DNA of 64,000 bases from JBBSBL01 sp038251325 (lineage in GTDB: Bacteria; Actinomycetota; Thermoleophilia; Solirubrobacterales; Solirubrobacteraceae), in NCBI GenBank assembly GCA_038251325.1, contig JBBSBL010000004.1, positions 1 through 64,000 of the forward strand, read 5' to 3'. Made by a program: the position numbers and the translations under genes. The stretch's first letter is position 1. The number at the start of each line of letters is the position of its first letter. This document shows, in pieces, positions 25,090 to 33,495 of this stretch. The notes below the pieces were generated by a model. That model had not been told where the DNA came from. It saw only the letters and a program-made list of their open reading frames with translations, and searched no databases.

Positions 25090-26583
25090 CTATCGCTTCC
25101 GCGCCGCCGGGGCCTCCCCGCCCGCCTGGGCGATGCGGATGTCCTCGAGCTGCTCGTCGATCCAGTCGGCCGGGTCGCGACGGGTCACGATCTCGAGCAG
25201 CCCGGCGTGGCGGCGGGCGCGCTCCTCCGGCTCCATCGTCAGGGCCGCATGGATCGAGTCGGCCAGCTCCTGGATGTCGAACGGGTTCACCGAGAGCGAG
25301 CAGTCGCCGAGCTCCTCGTGCGCGCCGGTGTTCTCGGAGAGGATCGAGACCCCGTGGTGCTCGTTGACCAGCGGCCCCTCCTTGGCCACCAGGTTCATGC
25401 CGTCGAACATCGCGTTGACCAGCAGCACGTCGTAGTGCTTGTAGGCGGCGACGGCCTCCTCGAGGTCATCGCGGAGCTTGAGCTGGATCGGCATCCAGTC
25501 CGGAGTCCCATGCCGGTGGTTGACCACGGCGACGAGCGCCTCGATGCGCTCGAGGTACTCCGCGTACTCCGGCACGTCGGTCCGGGACGGCATGAGCTGG
25601 GCGATGAACGTCACGCGCTCGCGGAACTCCGGGTGCTCGTCGAGGAACACGTCGAACGCCGTGAACCCGCGCAGGACGTTCTTGGAGAGGTCGGCGCGGT
25701 CCACCCGAAGGATCAGGAACTCGCGCCGGCGCCTCAGGACCTCGCGCTCGAAGGTGCGCGTGCGCTCGCGGGCGGCGACGGCACGGGTCGCGCGCGCGTC
25801 GATCGGCAGCGGGTAGTCGCGAACCCAGACCTCGCGGTCGCCGGCCACGACCGTCCCGGCCTCGAAGTCCACCTCGTAGCCCATCAGGTCGCGGCAGCAC
25901 TGGATGAAGTTGTTCCGGTAGGCGCGCGTGTGCAGCCCGATGATGTCGTTGGCCAGGATCCCGTCGAAGATCTCGCGGCGGATCGTCTCCGGCAGCACGC
26001 GCCAGGCGTCCGACTGGGTCCACGGGATGTGGACGAAGTGGTGCAGGAAGGCATCGGGCCGCGCGCGCCGGACGAGGGCGGGCAGCGTGTAGAGGTGGTA
26101 GTCGTGGACCATGACCACCGGGTCCTCCACGCCGTCGATTTCCTCGAGCACCGCGCGCGCGAGGTCCTCGTTGACGACGTTGTAGCCGAACTCGTAGGCC
26201 TCGACCTCTTGGCGGCGGATGTCCGGGGCGTTGGACAGGTCCCAGAGGTAGTGCTGGATGAACCACAGCATGGGGTTGGCGAAGACGTTGTAGAAGCGGT
26301 CGTAGGCCTCTGGCTCGGAGGCCACGAGCTTGATGCGGTAGTCGTGATCGACCCCGGGGACGGTGACCGCGAACGGGCGACCGCCGTGCTCGGCGGCCAT
26401 GCGCGCGTCCTCCTCGGTCATGGCCGAGGCGATCCAGGTCACGTCGCTGTGGGCGGCCAGGCCGGTGAGCGCGGTGACGAGCCCGCCGCCCCCGCGTCTG
26501 ATCTCGCCCTCGGGCTCGAAGGTCACCGGTCCGCGGTTAGACACCAGCACGAGCGGCTTGCCGCTGCGCTCCGCGCCCATCAC
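25090..26583 (-). CDS. otsA: trehalose-6-phosphate synthase-like GT20 glycosyltransferase
   Basis: 497 residues of the GT20 family: N-terminal VLVSNRGPVTFEP and RRGGGGLVTAL, HDYHLYTLPALVRR, FVHIPWTQSDAWRVLP, DIIGLHTRAYRNNF, LRVDRADLSKNVLRGF and NAMFDGMNLVAKEGP with the DD/E-type LSENTGAHEELG loop. Expected to make trehalose-6-phosphate from a nucleotide-glucose and glucose-6-phosphate; other GT20 members make glucosylglycerol phosphate. No OtsB domain is present. Overlaps treT by 4 bp (ATGA), at the end of a five-gene operon with a two-component system. Confidence 0.88.
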   Translation of the reverse strand: MMGAERSGKPLVLVSNRGPVTFEPEGEIRRGGGGLVTALTGLAAHSDVTWIASAMTEEDARMAAEHGGRPFAVTVPGVDHDYRIKLVASEPEAYDRFYNVFANPMLWFIQHYLWDLSNAPDIRRQEVEAYEFGYNVVNEDLARAVLEEIDGVEDPVVMVHDYHLYTLPALVRRARPDAFLHHFVHIPWTQSDAWRVLPETIRREIFDGILANDIIGLHTRAYRNNFIQCCRDLMGYEVDFEAGTVVAGDREVWVRDYPLPIDARATRAVAARERTRTFEREVLRRRREFLILRVDRADLSKNVLRGFTAFDVFLDEHPEFRERVTFIAQLMPSRTDVPEYAEYLERIEALVAVVNHRHGTPDWMPIQLKLRDDLEEAVAAYKHYDVLLVNAMFDGMNLVAKEGPLVNEHHGVSILSENTGAHEELGDCSLSVNPFDIQELADSIHAALTMEPEERARRHAGLLEIVTRRDPADWIDEQLEDIRIAQAGGEAPAARKR

Positions 26584-27815
26584 GCCGCCTCAAGCTCTCC
26601 GAAGATCCGCAGCCAGTCCCGCAGCAGGCGCGGGCTGAGGAAGCGCCGGCGCACGTACTCCTTGCCGGTGCGCCCCAGCCGCCGGCCGAGCTCGGGGTCG
26701 CCGAGGATGCCCAGCGCGCGGTCGGCGCACTCCTCGACGGTGTCGACGAGGTAGCCCGACTCCCCGTCGACGACTTGTAGCGGGATGCCGCCGACGGCGC
26801 CGCCGATGAACGGCCGCCCCTTCCAGATCGCCTCCGAGACGGTCAGCCCGAACCCCTCGCGGGTGGACTTCTGGATCACGACGTCGGCGTGGGATTGGAA
26901 CGCGTTGACCTCGATCGAGCCGACGTTGTTGAAGTTGTTGAGGATGTGGATGTCGGGGTCGCCCTCGGCATGCGCGACCGTCGCGTTGAAGAAGTCCCAG
27001 CCCTCCGGGTCGTCGGTCGCCATCGAGCCGACGAGCGCGAGCTGCACCTCGGGGCGCTCGGCCTTGACGATCCGGTAGGCGTCGATCACCCCGAGCGGGT
27101 CCTTCCACGGGTCGAAGCGCGAGACCTGGACGAGCAGCGGGCGATCGACGTCGATGCCGAACTGCTGGCAGATGTAGACGGCGTCGTCGGGCGAGAAGGC
27201 CATGTTCTTCGGCGCCAGCGGGTCGATCGCCGGGGGGACGATGTGCACCGCGCCGTTCAGGCCCGAGGGCGCGTACTCCGGCAGGTGGAAGACCGACGCC
27301 GGGTAGTCGCGGATGTAGGGGGAGATCCGCTCCATGGTCTCCCGGTTCGGCTCGGAGAGGTCGATGTGACAGCGCCACACCCATCCGGCGGCTTTATCCG
27401 GGACGAGCGAGTGGACCGCGGCCGGCTGGGGGTCGTGCACGATCGCCACGTCCCAGCCGCCGCCGAGCTCGCGCGCGTTCATCTCGTTGTACCGGCGCCA
27501 GGTGTCCCACTGGTCGGGTGTCAGGTCCTGCGGGTTGCCCTGCAGCGCGTTGTGCATGACCTTCGTTGCGTTGAAGAACTCCTCCCGCCCGTAGATCACG
27601 TGCCACTCGCAGTCGAGCCCGACGTCTCGCATCAGCGGCACGATCGTGTAGAGGATCTCCGAGACGCCGCCGCCGAACGCGGTGGCCGAGAGATGGAGGA
27701 TGCGCCGGCCCTGGAGCGGGGCGGCGAGCTCGCGGATCTCGTCGATCAGCTCGCGGCCGACGATGCTCGCGTAGTCCTGGAGGGTCTTGTGGCCGACGGC
27801 GACGGGCTGGAGCAT
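26580..27815 (-). CDS. treT: trehalose synthase, glycosyltransferring (TreT-like GT4)
   Basis: 411 residues. Family pattern: MLQPVAVGHKTLQDYASIVG start, LHLSATAFGGGVSEILYTIV, CEWHVIYGREEFFNATKVMH, WVWRCHIDLSEPN, LLVQVSRFDPWKDPLGVIDA, KSTREGFGLTVSEAIWKGRP and a C-terminal GT-B helix. TreT reversibly joins glucose to a nucleotide-glucose to give trehalose directly. ATG at 27815 fits relatives; a GTG at 27857, 12 bp after the preceding stop, is an alternative. Having both TreT and OtsA side by side is redundant unless their substrates differ. Confidence 0.88.
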   Translation of the reverse strand: MLQPVAVGHKTLQDYASIVGRELIDEIRELAAPLQGRRILHLSATAFGGGVSEILYTIVPLMRDVGLDCEWHVIYGREEFFNATKVMHNALQGNPQDLTPDQWDTWRRYNEMNARELGGGWDVAIVHDPQPAAVHSLVPDKAAGWVWRCHIDLSEPNRETMERISPYIRDYPASVFHLPEYAPSGLNGAVHIVPPAIDPLAPKNMAFSPDDAVYICQQFGIDVDRPLLVQVSRFDPWKDPLGVIDAYRIVKAERPEVQLALVGSMATDDPEGWDFFNATVAHAEGDPDIHILNNFNNVGSIEVNAFQSHADVVIQKSTREGFGLTVSEAIWKGRPFIGGAVGGIPLQVVDGESGYLVDTVEECADRALGILGDPELGRRLGRTGKEYVRRRFLSPRLLRDWLRIFGELEAA

Positions 27816-27869
27816 GGCGGCGGGTGGTGCGGTGGCGGCGGCGGGACCATATCCCACGTCCCGCCCGGG

Positions 27870-28826
27870 TCAGCCGGGGTCGCCCGCCGCCAGGCGGGCG
27901 ATGCCGCGGTCGACCTCCGCCACGAGCCGCGCGTGGAGCTCCGCGTTCCCTGCGGCGAGGACTGACATCTGGAACTCGGCGCCGGAGCCGAGCAGCGGCC
28001 GGTCCTCGAGCGAGCGGCCGGCGGCGTCGCTGAGCACGGCGCCCCCCTCGGTCACGCACAGCGCGGCGGCGGCGAGGTCGTAGGGCGCGTTGTTGAGGAC
28101 GGCGCCGCCGCCGACCCGCTCGAACTCGGCGCGCATGCCCGGCACCTCCTCGACCAGGCGGGGGCCCGGCTCGACGTAGGCGTCGAGCTGGCCGGTGATG
28201 ACCCGGGTGAGGTCGAAGCAGGCCGACCCGAGCTCGAAGGTCCCGCCGCCCACCGACGAGGCGTCGACGAGGTCGCCGAGCACCTCCATCGTCGCCCGCG
28301 CGGGCCGGCCACGCAGCCCGTAGGTCCAGAACAGGCGCGAGAGCTCGGTGTTCGTGGAGGGGCGGACCGGGCCGTCGGCGACGAGCCCGCGCCCGCGGAC
28401 CGCGACGAAGCGCTCGCCGGACTTGATCTCCATCACGCAGGCCGCGCCGACCTCGCCCATCGTCGGCCCGCCGTCCGCGGCGGAGCCGCGCAGCGGGGCG
28501 AGCGCGACCGAGACGCACGCGGCCTCGAAGCCGGCCATGGCGGGGCGGGTGCCGTCGATCGGGTCGACGACGAGGACGCGATCGCAGCCGGGCGGCGCGA
28601 CCAGGCCGCGGTCCTCGGAGAAGTACGCGCACCCGGGCGCCTCGGCGGCGACGAACGCCGCGAGCTCCTCCTCGGCGGCGGCGTCGACCGCGAAGGTCAC
28701 GTCGCCCTCGCCGCCGCCGCCTCCCGCGTGGGCGCGGCCGGCGTGGGAGCCGAGCTCGGGCCGCACCCGCTCGCGCAGGCGCCGGGCGAGGGAGGCCACG
28801 AGGTGGACGTCGGCGCCGGCGCTCAT
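27870..28826 (-). CDS. inositol monophosphatase-family protein
   Basis: 318 residues. Metal-site motifs of the FIG/IMPase superfamily: the YFSEDRG acidic loop, VLVVDPIDGTRPAMAGF (DPIDGT, with R-P in place of the usual x-N-F) and, near the C-terminus, LNNAPYDLAAAALCVTEGGA, where the usual WD becomes YD. Substrate may be inositol phosphate, 3'-phosphoadenosine phosphate or a sugar phosphate. Its position between a sensor kinase and trehalose genes, with no OtsB around, raises the possibility that it dephosphorylates trehalose-6-phosphate, which is an inference only. ATG overlaps the kinase stop. Confidence 0.83.
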   Translation of the reverse strand: MSAGADVHLVASLARRLRERVRPELGSHAGRAHAGGGGGEGDVTFAVDAAAEEELAAFVAAEAPGCAYFSEDRGLVAPPGCDRVLVVDPIDGTRPAMAGFEAACVSVALAPLRGSAADGGPTMGEVGAACVMEIKSGERFVAVRGRGLVADGPVRPSTNTELSRLFWTYGLRGRPARATMEVLGDLVDASSVGGGTFELGSACFDLTRVITGQLDAYVEPGPRLVEEVPGMRAEFERVGGGAVLNNAPYDLAAAALCVTEGGAVLSDAAGRSLEDRPLLGSGAEFQMSVLAAGNAELHARLVAEVDRGIARLAAGDPG

Positions 28827-30217
28827 CCGGGGATCTCCAGGGTGAAGGTCGTCTGCCCGGGCGCGGAGTCGACCGCGAGATGCCCGCGCATGTGGTCGGC
28901 GAGCTCCTGGGCGATCGCCAGGCCGAGCCCCGAGCCCGGCTCGTCTCCGGCGGTGAAGAACGGGTCGAAGACCCGCGGGACCGCGGTGGGGTCGATGCCC
29001 GACCCGTCGTCGCGCACGGCGATCCGGGTCGACCCGTTCTCCCGCGCGGTGCTCACGACGATCCCGGTGCCGGCCGGCGTGTGCCGCAGCGCGTTGTCGA
29101 CGAGGATCCGCAGGATCTGCGCCACGCGGACCGGATCGCAGCGCGCCTCGATCGGCCGCGGCGGCAGCCGGAGCTCGAGGTGGGCGTCGCGCGCGGCGAG
29201 TCGCGGCTCGAACTCGTCGGCGACCGAGCGCGCGACGTCGGCGAGGTCGACGGTCTCGGTGCGCAGCTCCAGCGACCCCGCCTCGAGGCGCGAGAGGTCG
29301 AGCAGGTCCACCGACAGCTTTCGCAGCCGGGCGATCTGCTGGGAGAGCTGCCCGATGAAGCGCCGGCGCGTCTCCGCGTCGAGATCCTCGTCGGCCAGCA
29401 GCTCGACGAAGCCGCCGAGCGAGAAGATCGGCGTCCGCAGCTCGTGGGACGCGGTGGCGATGAAGCGCTTGCGCGCGGTGTCCAGCTGTGCGAGCTCGCG
29501 CTGCATGACGTTGAAGGCGCGGGCGAGCTGGCCGAGCTCGTCCTCGGAGTCGACCGGCACGGGCGGATGGTCGAAGTTCCCCGCCGCGACCGCCTCCGCC
29601 GCCGCCTCCAGGCGCTTCACGCGCCGGGCGAGGGCGCCGGCCACGAGGTAGCCGGCGAGCACCGCGAAGACGAGCGCGCCGGCCCCGGCGACGAGCACCC
29701 GGCGCCGCACGAGCGAGACGGTGGACTGCACGTCGCTGAGCGGCCGGGAGAAGACCACGACCTCCGCCGGGCGACCGCGGAGCGAGAACGGCCGCGCCGC
29801 CTGGCCCACCGCGCCGAGGGGGCCCGCCTCCACCGCGCTTGAGATCTTCGCGGTGCGGATGGCCTTCCCCGCCGCCGGGAAGGCGAGGTCCGAGCCCTCC
29901 GGGCCGAGATTCGAGTCCGCCACCACGGTCGTCTCGGTGCGGCCGTCGACCCGCGAGACGCGCAGCAGCGTCACCCGCAGGGAGACGGCGTCGGCGGTCT
30001 CGGCGACGATCTGCTTGACCGAGGACTCGGAGGTCTCGGCGCCGACGGTGGCGCCGATCCGGTCGGTGAAGTCGCGGACGCCGCGCTCGAGCTGGTCGAC
30101 CTTCTCCTGGCGCAGGCGGCTCTCGAGCTGCGGGACCACCCAGAGGTAGATGGCCCCCAGCGCGGTGAGGATGATCGCGGCGAAGAGGAGCGCCAGGCGG
30201 TTCCGGATGGAGCGCAT
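28823..30217 (-). CDS. sensor histidine kinase
   Basis: 464 residues. TM1 about 8-28, extracytoplasmic sensor domain 30-170, TM2 172-194, HAMP to about 248, HisKA with phospho-acceptor H258 in ATASHELRTP, and HATPase with DNALRHTPAG, DDGSGID and GSGLGLAIA boxes. Senses an unknown extracellular cue and phosphorylates the response regulator encoded 9 bp upstream. Followed with overlap by the IMPase and trehalose genes. Confidence 0.96.
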   Translation of the reverse strand: MRSIRNRLALLFAAIILTALGAIYLWVVPQLESRLRQEKVDQLERGVRDFTDRIGATVGAETSESSVKQIVAETADAVSLRVTLLRVSRVDGRTETTVVADSNLGPEGSDLAFPAAGKAIRTAKISSAVEAGPLGAVGQAARPFSLRGRPAEVVVFSRPLSDVQSTVSLVRRRVLVAGAGALVFAVLAGYLVAGALARRVKRLEAAAEAVAAGNFDHPPVPVDSEDELGQLARAFNVMQRELAQLDTARKRFIATASHELRTPIFSLGGFVELLADEDLDAETRRRFIGQLSQQIARLRKLSVDLLDLSRLEAGSLELRTETVDLADVARSVADEFEPRLAARDAHLELRLPPRPIEARCDPVRVAQILRILVDNALRHTPAGTGIVVSTARENGSTRIAVRDDGSGIDPTAVPRVFDPFFTAGDEPGSGLGLAIAQELADHMRGHLAVDSAPGQTTFTLEIPG

Positions 30218-30226
30218 GGGCCGGGC

Positions 30227-30961
30227 TCAGGCGCCGGCCGGGTCGTCGGCGTCCCGGAACCGGTAGCCGACGCCCCGCACCGTGAAGAGGTACTCCGGGT
30301 CCTTCGCGTCGCCCTCGAGCTTCTCCCGCAGGTGGCGGATGTGGACGTCGATCGTGCGCGGGTCGCGGTAGTCGGAGTCGCCCCAGATCTGGGTCAGGAG
30401 CTGGTCTCGGGAGAAGACCCGGCCCGGGCTGCGGGCGAGCGCGAGGAGGAGCTCGAACTCGACGAAGGTCGTACTCACCGGCTCCTCGCGCAGCCACACC
30501 TGGCGCTTCACCGGGTCCAGGCGCAGCTCGTGGGTTTCGATCTCGCGCTCGTCCGGCTCGCGCTGGGCGCCGTCGGCGCCGGCGCGGGCGAGCTCCGAGC
30601 GTCGCAGCGCGGCCTTCACGCGGGAGCGGAACTCGGCGAGCGAGAACGGCTTGGCGATGTAGTCGTCGGCGCCGAGCTCGAGCCCGACGACCTTGTCGAT
30701 CTCCTCGGACTTCGCGCTGAGCATGATGATCGGGACGCTGCTGCGGGCCCGCAGCCGGCGGCACACCTCGAGCCCGTCGAGTCGCGGCATCATCACGTCG
30801 AGCACCACGAGGTCGCACGGCTGCTCGTCGAAGCGCTCGAGTGCCTCGCGGCCGTCGGCGGCCTGGACCACTTCGTAGCCCTCCTTGCGCAGCGGGTAGG
30901 AGAGCAGCGTCTGGACCGACTGCTCGTCGTCGACCAGGAGGATGCGCGCCGGTCGATCCAT
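30227..30961 (-). CDS. OmpR/PhoB-family response regulator
   Basis: 244 residues. Receiver domain with acidic pair D11-D12, phospho-acceptor D55 in LVVLDVMMPRLDG and K104 in IAKPF; winged-helix DNA-binding domain from about 140 (FVEFELLLALARSPGRVFSR, DPRTIDVHIRHLREKLE, FTVRGVGYRF). Likely controls this operon and others. TACGCT -10 lies 12 nt before the ATG. Confidence 0.97.
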   Translation of the reverse strand: MDRPARILLVDDEQSVQTLLSYPLRKEGYEVVQAADGREALERFDEQPCDLVVLDVMMPRLDGLEVCRRLRARSSVPIIMLSAKSEEIDKVVGLELGADDYIAKPFSLAEFRSRVKAALRRSELARAGADGAQREPDEREIETHELRLDPVKRQVWLREEPVSTTFVEFELLLALARSPGRVFSRDQLLTQIWGDSDYRDPRTIDVHIRHLREKLEGDAKDPEYLFTVRGVGYRFRDADDPAGA

Positions 30962-30973
30962 GGACTCGCGGGA

Positions 30974-30979
30974 AGCGTA
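30974..30979 (-). promoter_or_regulatory. -10 hexamer TACGCT upstream of the response regulator operon
   Basis: Minus-strand TACGCT 12 nt before the ATG of the response regulator. An identical hexamer on the plus strand (31012) serves the divergent gene. Confidence 0.4.
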
Positions 30980-31011
30980 GTGCAGGGTGCGCCGCGGCCC
31001 GGCCCGGGGGC

Positions 31012-31017
31012 TACGCT
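31012..31017 (+). promoter_or_regulatory. -10 hexamer TACGCT upstream of M28-like gene
   Basis: TACGCT ends 6 nt before the GTG start at 31024: transcription would start at the GTG itself, a leaderless arrangement. Confidence 0.4.
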
Positions 31018-31023
31018 GCCGAC

Positions 31024-32781
31024 GTGCTCAACGGCCGGATCTACCGGGCGGCGTTCCTCCCCTTCCTCTTCGCTCTGGTGGTCGCCGGCTTCTCGCTGCG
31101 CGACCTGCCGGCGCCGCTCGCCTCGCCGCTGCCGCCGGACGCGTTCGACGCCGGGGCGGCGATGCGCGAGCTCGGGCGCCTGAGCGCCGCGTACCCGCGC
31201 CGCGCCGGCGGCTCGGCGGCCGACGACGCCCTCGGGCGGGAGGTCGCCGGCCGGCTGCGGGACGCCGGCTTCGCGGTGCGCACGACCGCGTTCGCGGGCG
31301 AGACCGCCGCGGGGCGCCGGCGCCTGGTCAACGTGGTCGGGGAGCGCACGGGGTTCTCGGGCCGGCGCATCGTCATCGTGGCCCACCGGGACGCGCTCGC
31401 GCCCCCGTCGCGCGCCTCGCTCTCCAGCACGGCGGCGCTGCTCGAGCTCGCGCGCGTGCTCGGGGGCCGGACCCTCGGACGGACCATCGTACTCGCCTCC
31501 ACCACCGCCGGCGCCGCCGGTGCGGCCGGCGCCGCGGAGCTCGGCGCCGCGCCCGGCGGCCCGGTTGACGCGGCGCTCGTGCTCGGCGGACCCGCCGGAA
31601 CGGACCTGCGGCGCCCGTTCGTGGTCCCGTGGTCCGACGGCGCCGCCGGGGCCGCGCCGCTCGGCCTCGAGCGCACCGTGCAGGCCGCGATCCGCCAGGA
31701 GACGGGGCTGCCCGCGGGCGACAGCGGACTGGCCGCGCGGTTCGCGCGGCTCGCGGTGCCGCTGAGCGTCGGGGAGCAGGGGGCGCTGGTCGCGGACGGG
31801 ATGCCCGCGGTCCTGGTCGGGCCCTCGGGCGAGCGCGGCCCGGGCGCCTCCGACGCGGTGAGCGCCGAGCAGATGCAGGGCTTCGGACGCGGCGTGCTGC
31901 GGAGCGTCACCGCGCTGGACGCGGGGCGCGGGGTGCAGCGGGCGCCCCAGTCGGACCTGGTGATCCGCAACAAGGTGCTCCCGGCCTGGGCGATCCGCCT
32001 GCTGGTCGCCGTGCTCGCCTTCCCGGCCCTGGTCGCCGCGATCGACGGCCTCGCCCGGGTCCGGCGGCGGCGCGGGCAGGTGGCGATGTGGCTCGGTTGG
32101 GTGCTCGCCGGCGCGCTGCCCTTCGCGCTGACCTGGGGCTTCCTGCGCCTCGCGCGCGTGACCGGCCTCATTCCCGCCGCGCCACCCCACACCGCCCCGG
32201 CCGGATCGGTGCCGGTCGTCTGGGCGGCGCTCGGGTGCGCGGCGCTGGTGCTGGCGCTCGGGTGGCTCGCCCTGCGCCCGCTCGTGCTCCGGCTCCTGCG
32301 GGTCCGCGGCGACGTCACCTCCGCCGGCGCCGCCGCCGCGCTGATGCTCGTGCTGGGCGGCCTCACCGTTGCCGTCTGGGCCGGCAACCCGTTCGCCGCC
32401 GCGCTCCTGCTGCCGCTGCTCCACCTCGGGCTGGCGGTGGCCGCGCCCGAGGTCCGGCTCTCCCGACTCGCGGCGCTGGCGCTCGCGCTGCTCGCGCTCG
32501 CGCCGCTGGCGCTCGTCGCCGTCTACTACGCGATCGCGTTCGCCATGAGCCCGGCCGAGCTGGCCTGGACGGGCGCGCTGCTGCTCGCGGGCGGGCAGGT
32601 GGGGATCGCCGGCGGGCTCGCGCTGTGCGTCCTGGGCGGCTGCGCCGCGAGCGTCGTCGCGGTTGCCCTGCGGTCGGGTCGCCCGCAACCGGAGCAGGAC
32701 GAGGGCGTCACCGTCCGCGGCCCGGTGACCTACGCCGGTCCCGGGTCGCTCGGCGGCACCGAGTCCGCCCTGCGCCGTTGA
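31024..32781 (+). CDS. degenerate M28-like peptidase fused to a multi-spanning membrane domain
   Basis: 585 residues. One N-terminal membrane helix (AAFLPFLFALVVAGFSL), an extracytoplasmic domain with M28 aminopeptidase outline (AGGSAADDALGREVAGRLRD, RRIVIVAHRDALAPPS, SSTAALLELARVLGG), then about eight C-terminal helices from residue 320. In active M28 enzymes AH-D is followed by a DN-SG zinc ligand region; here that region reads RASLSSTAALLE, with no Asp, so zinc binding is probably lost. May be a structural or substrate-binding membrane protein. Next to the sortase gene, 30 bp away. Confidence 0.85.
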   Translation: MLNGRIYRAAFLPFLFALVVAGFSLRDLPAPLASPLPPDAFDAGAAMRELGRLSAAYPRRAGGSAADDALGREVAGRLRDAGFAVRTTAFAGETAAGRRRLVNVVGERTGFSGRRIVIVAHRDALAPPSRASLSSTAALLELARVLGGRTLGRTIVLASTTAGAAGAAGAAELGAAPGGPVDAALVLGGPAGTDLRRPFVVPWSDGAAGAAPLGLERTVQAAIRQETGLPAGDSGLAARFARLAVPLSVGEQGALVADGMPAVLVGPSGERGPGASDAVSAEQMQGFGRGVLRSVTALDAGRGVQRAPQSDLVIRNKVLPAWAIRLLVAVLAFPALVAAIDGLARVRRRRGQVAMWLGWVLAGALPFALTWGFLRLARVTGLIPAAPPHTAPAGSVPVVWAALGCAALVLALGWLALRPLVLRLLRVRGDVTSAGAAAALMLVLGGLTVAVWAGNPFAAALLLPLLHLGLAVAAPEVRLSRLAALALALLALAPLALVAVYYAIAFAMSPAELAWTGALLLAGGQVGIAGGLALCVLGGCAASVVAVALRSGRPQPEQDEGVTVRGPVTYAGPGSLGGTESALRR

Positions 32782-32799
32782 GCACCCCGCGCCGCTCGC

Positions 32800-32805
32800 A
32801 ATACT
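32800..32805 (+). promoter_or_regulatory. -10 hexamer AATACT upstream of sortase
   Basis: AATACT lies 6 nt before the sortase ATG, again implying a leaderless mRNA. Confidence 0.4.
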
Positions 32806-32811
32806 GATCCG

Positions 32812-33495
32812 ATGCGCCGCGCCGTACGCGCCGTCTCGAGCGTCCTCATCGTCGCCGGGGTCCTGCTCGTCGCCGACGCGGGGGTGACGCTCGCCTGGCA
32901 GGAGCCCATCACGGCGCTCATCGCCTCGATCCGCCAGGACGAGCTCTCCGACCAGCTCGACCGCATCGAGCAGGCGGGACCGACGCCGGCCGAGCGCGCC
33001 GCGCTGGCCCAGCTGCGCGACGCCCGTCGCCGCATGGCCTTCCTCGCCCGCTCCGCGCGGCGCCGCGCACGGGCCGGCGACCCGATCGGACGGATCGTCA
33101 TGCCGACGATCGGCGCGCGGTACGTCGTCGTGCAGGGGACGGGCACCGCCGACCTGCGCAAGGGGCCGGGCCACTATCCGGCGACCACGTTCCCCGGGCT
33201 GCCGGGGACGGTCGCGATCGCGGGGCACCGCACCACCTACGGCGCGCCCTTCCACGACCTCGACCAACTGCGCCGCGGAGATAGGATCGAGCTGAGGATG
33301 CCCTACGGGACCTTTGTCTACGCGGTCGAACGCGAACGGATCGTGCCGCCGAGCGCGACGTGGGTCACCCGCGACGTCGGTGAGGACCGGCTGGTCCTCA
33401 CCGCCTGCCACCCGCTCTTCAGCGCGGCGAAGCGGATCGTCGTGTTCGCCGGCCTGCGTCGCGCCACCCCGGCCGGCGCGGCGCTCGCGCCATGA
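32812..33495 (+). CDS. class E/F-like sortase
   Basis: 227 residues. N-terminal membrane anchor (VLIVAGVLLVADAGVTLAW), a helical charged stalk (about 35-88), then the sortase beta-barrel with H139 in AIAGHRTTYGAPF, catalytic C199 in LTACHPLFS and R208 in AAKRIVVFAGL. Cuts a sorting motif (LAxTG-like in class E) and joins proteins to cell-wall peptides. No obvious sorting-signal protein is in the window. Its stop overlaps the lysyl-oxidase-like gene. Confidence 0.93.
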   Translation: MRRAVRAVSSVLIVAGVLLVADAGVTLAWQEPITALIASIRQDELSDQLDRIEQAGPTPAERAALAQLRDARRRMAFLARSARRRARAGDPIGRIVMPTIGARYVVVQGTGTADLRKGPGHYPATTFPGLPGTVAIAGHRTTYGAPFHDLDQLRRGDRIELRMPYGTFVYAVERERIVPPSATWVTRDVGEDRLVLTACHPLFSAAKRIVVFAGLRRATPAGAALAP

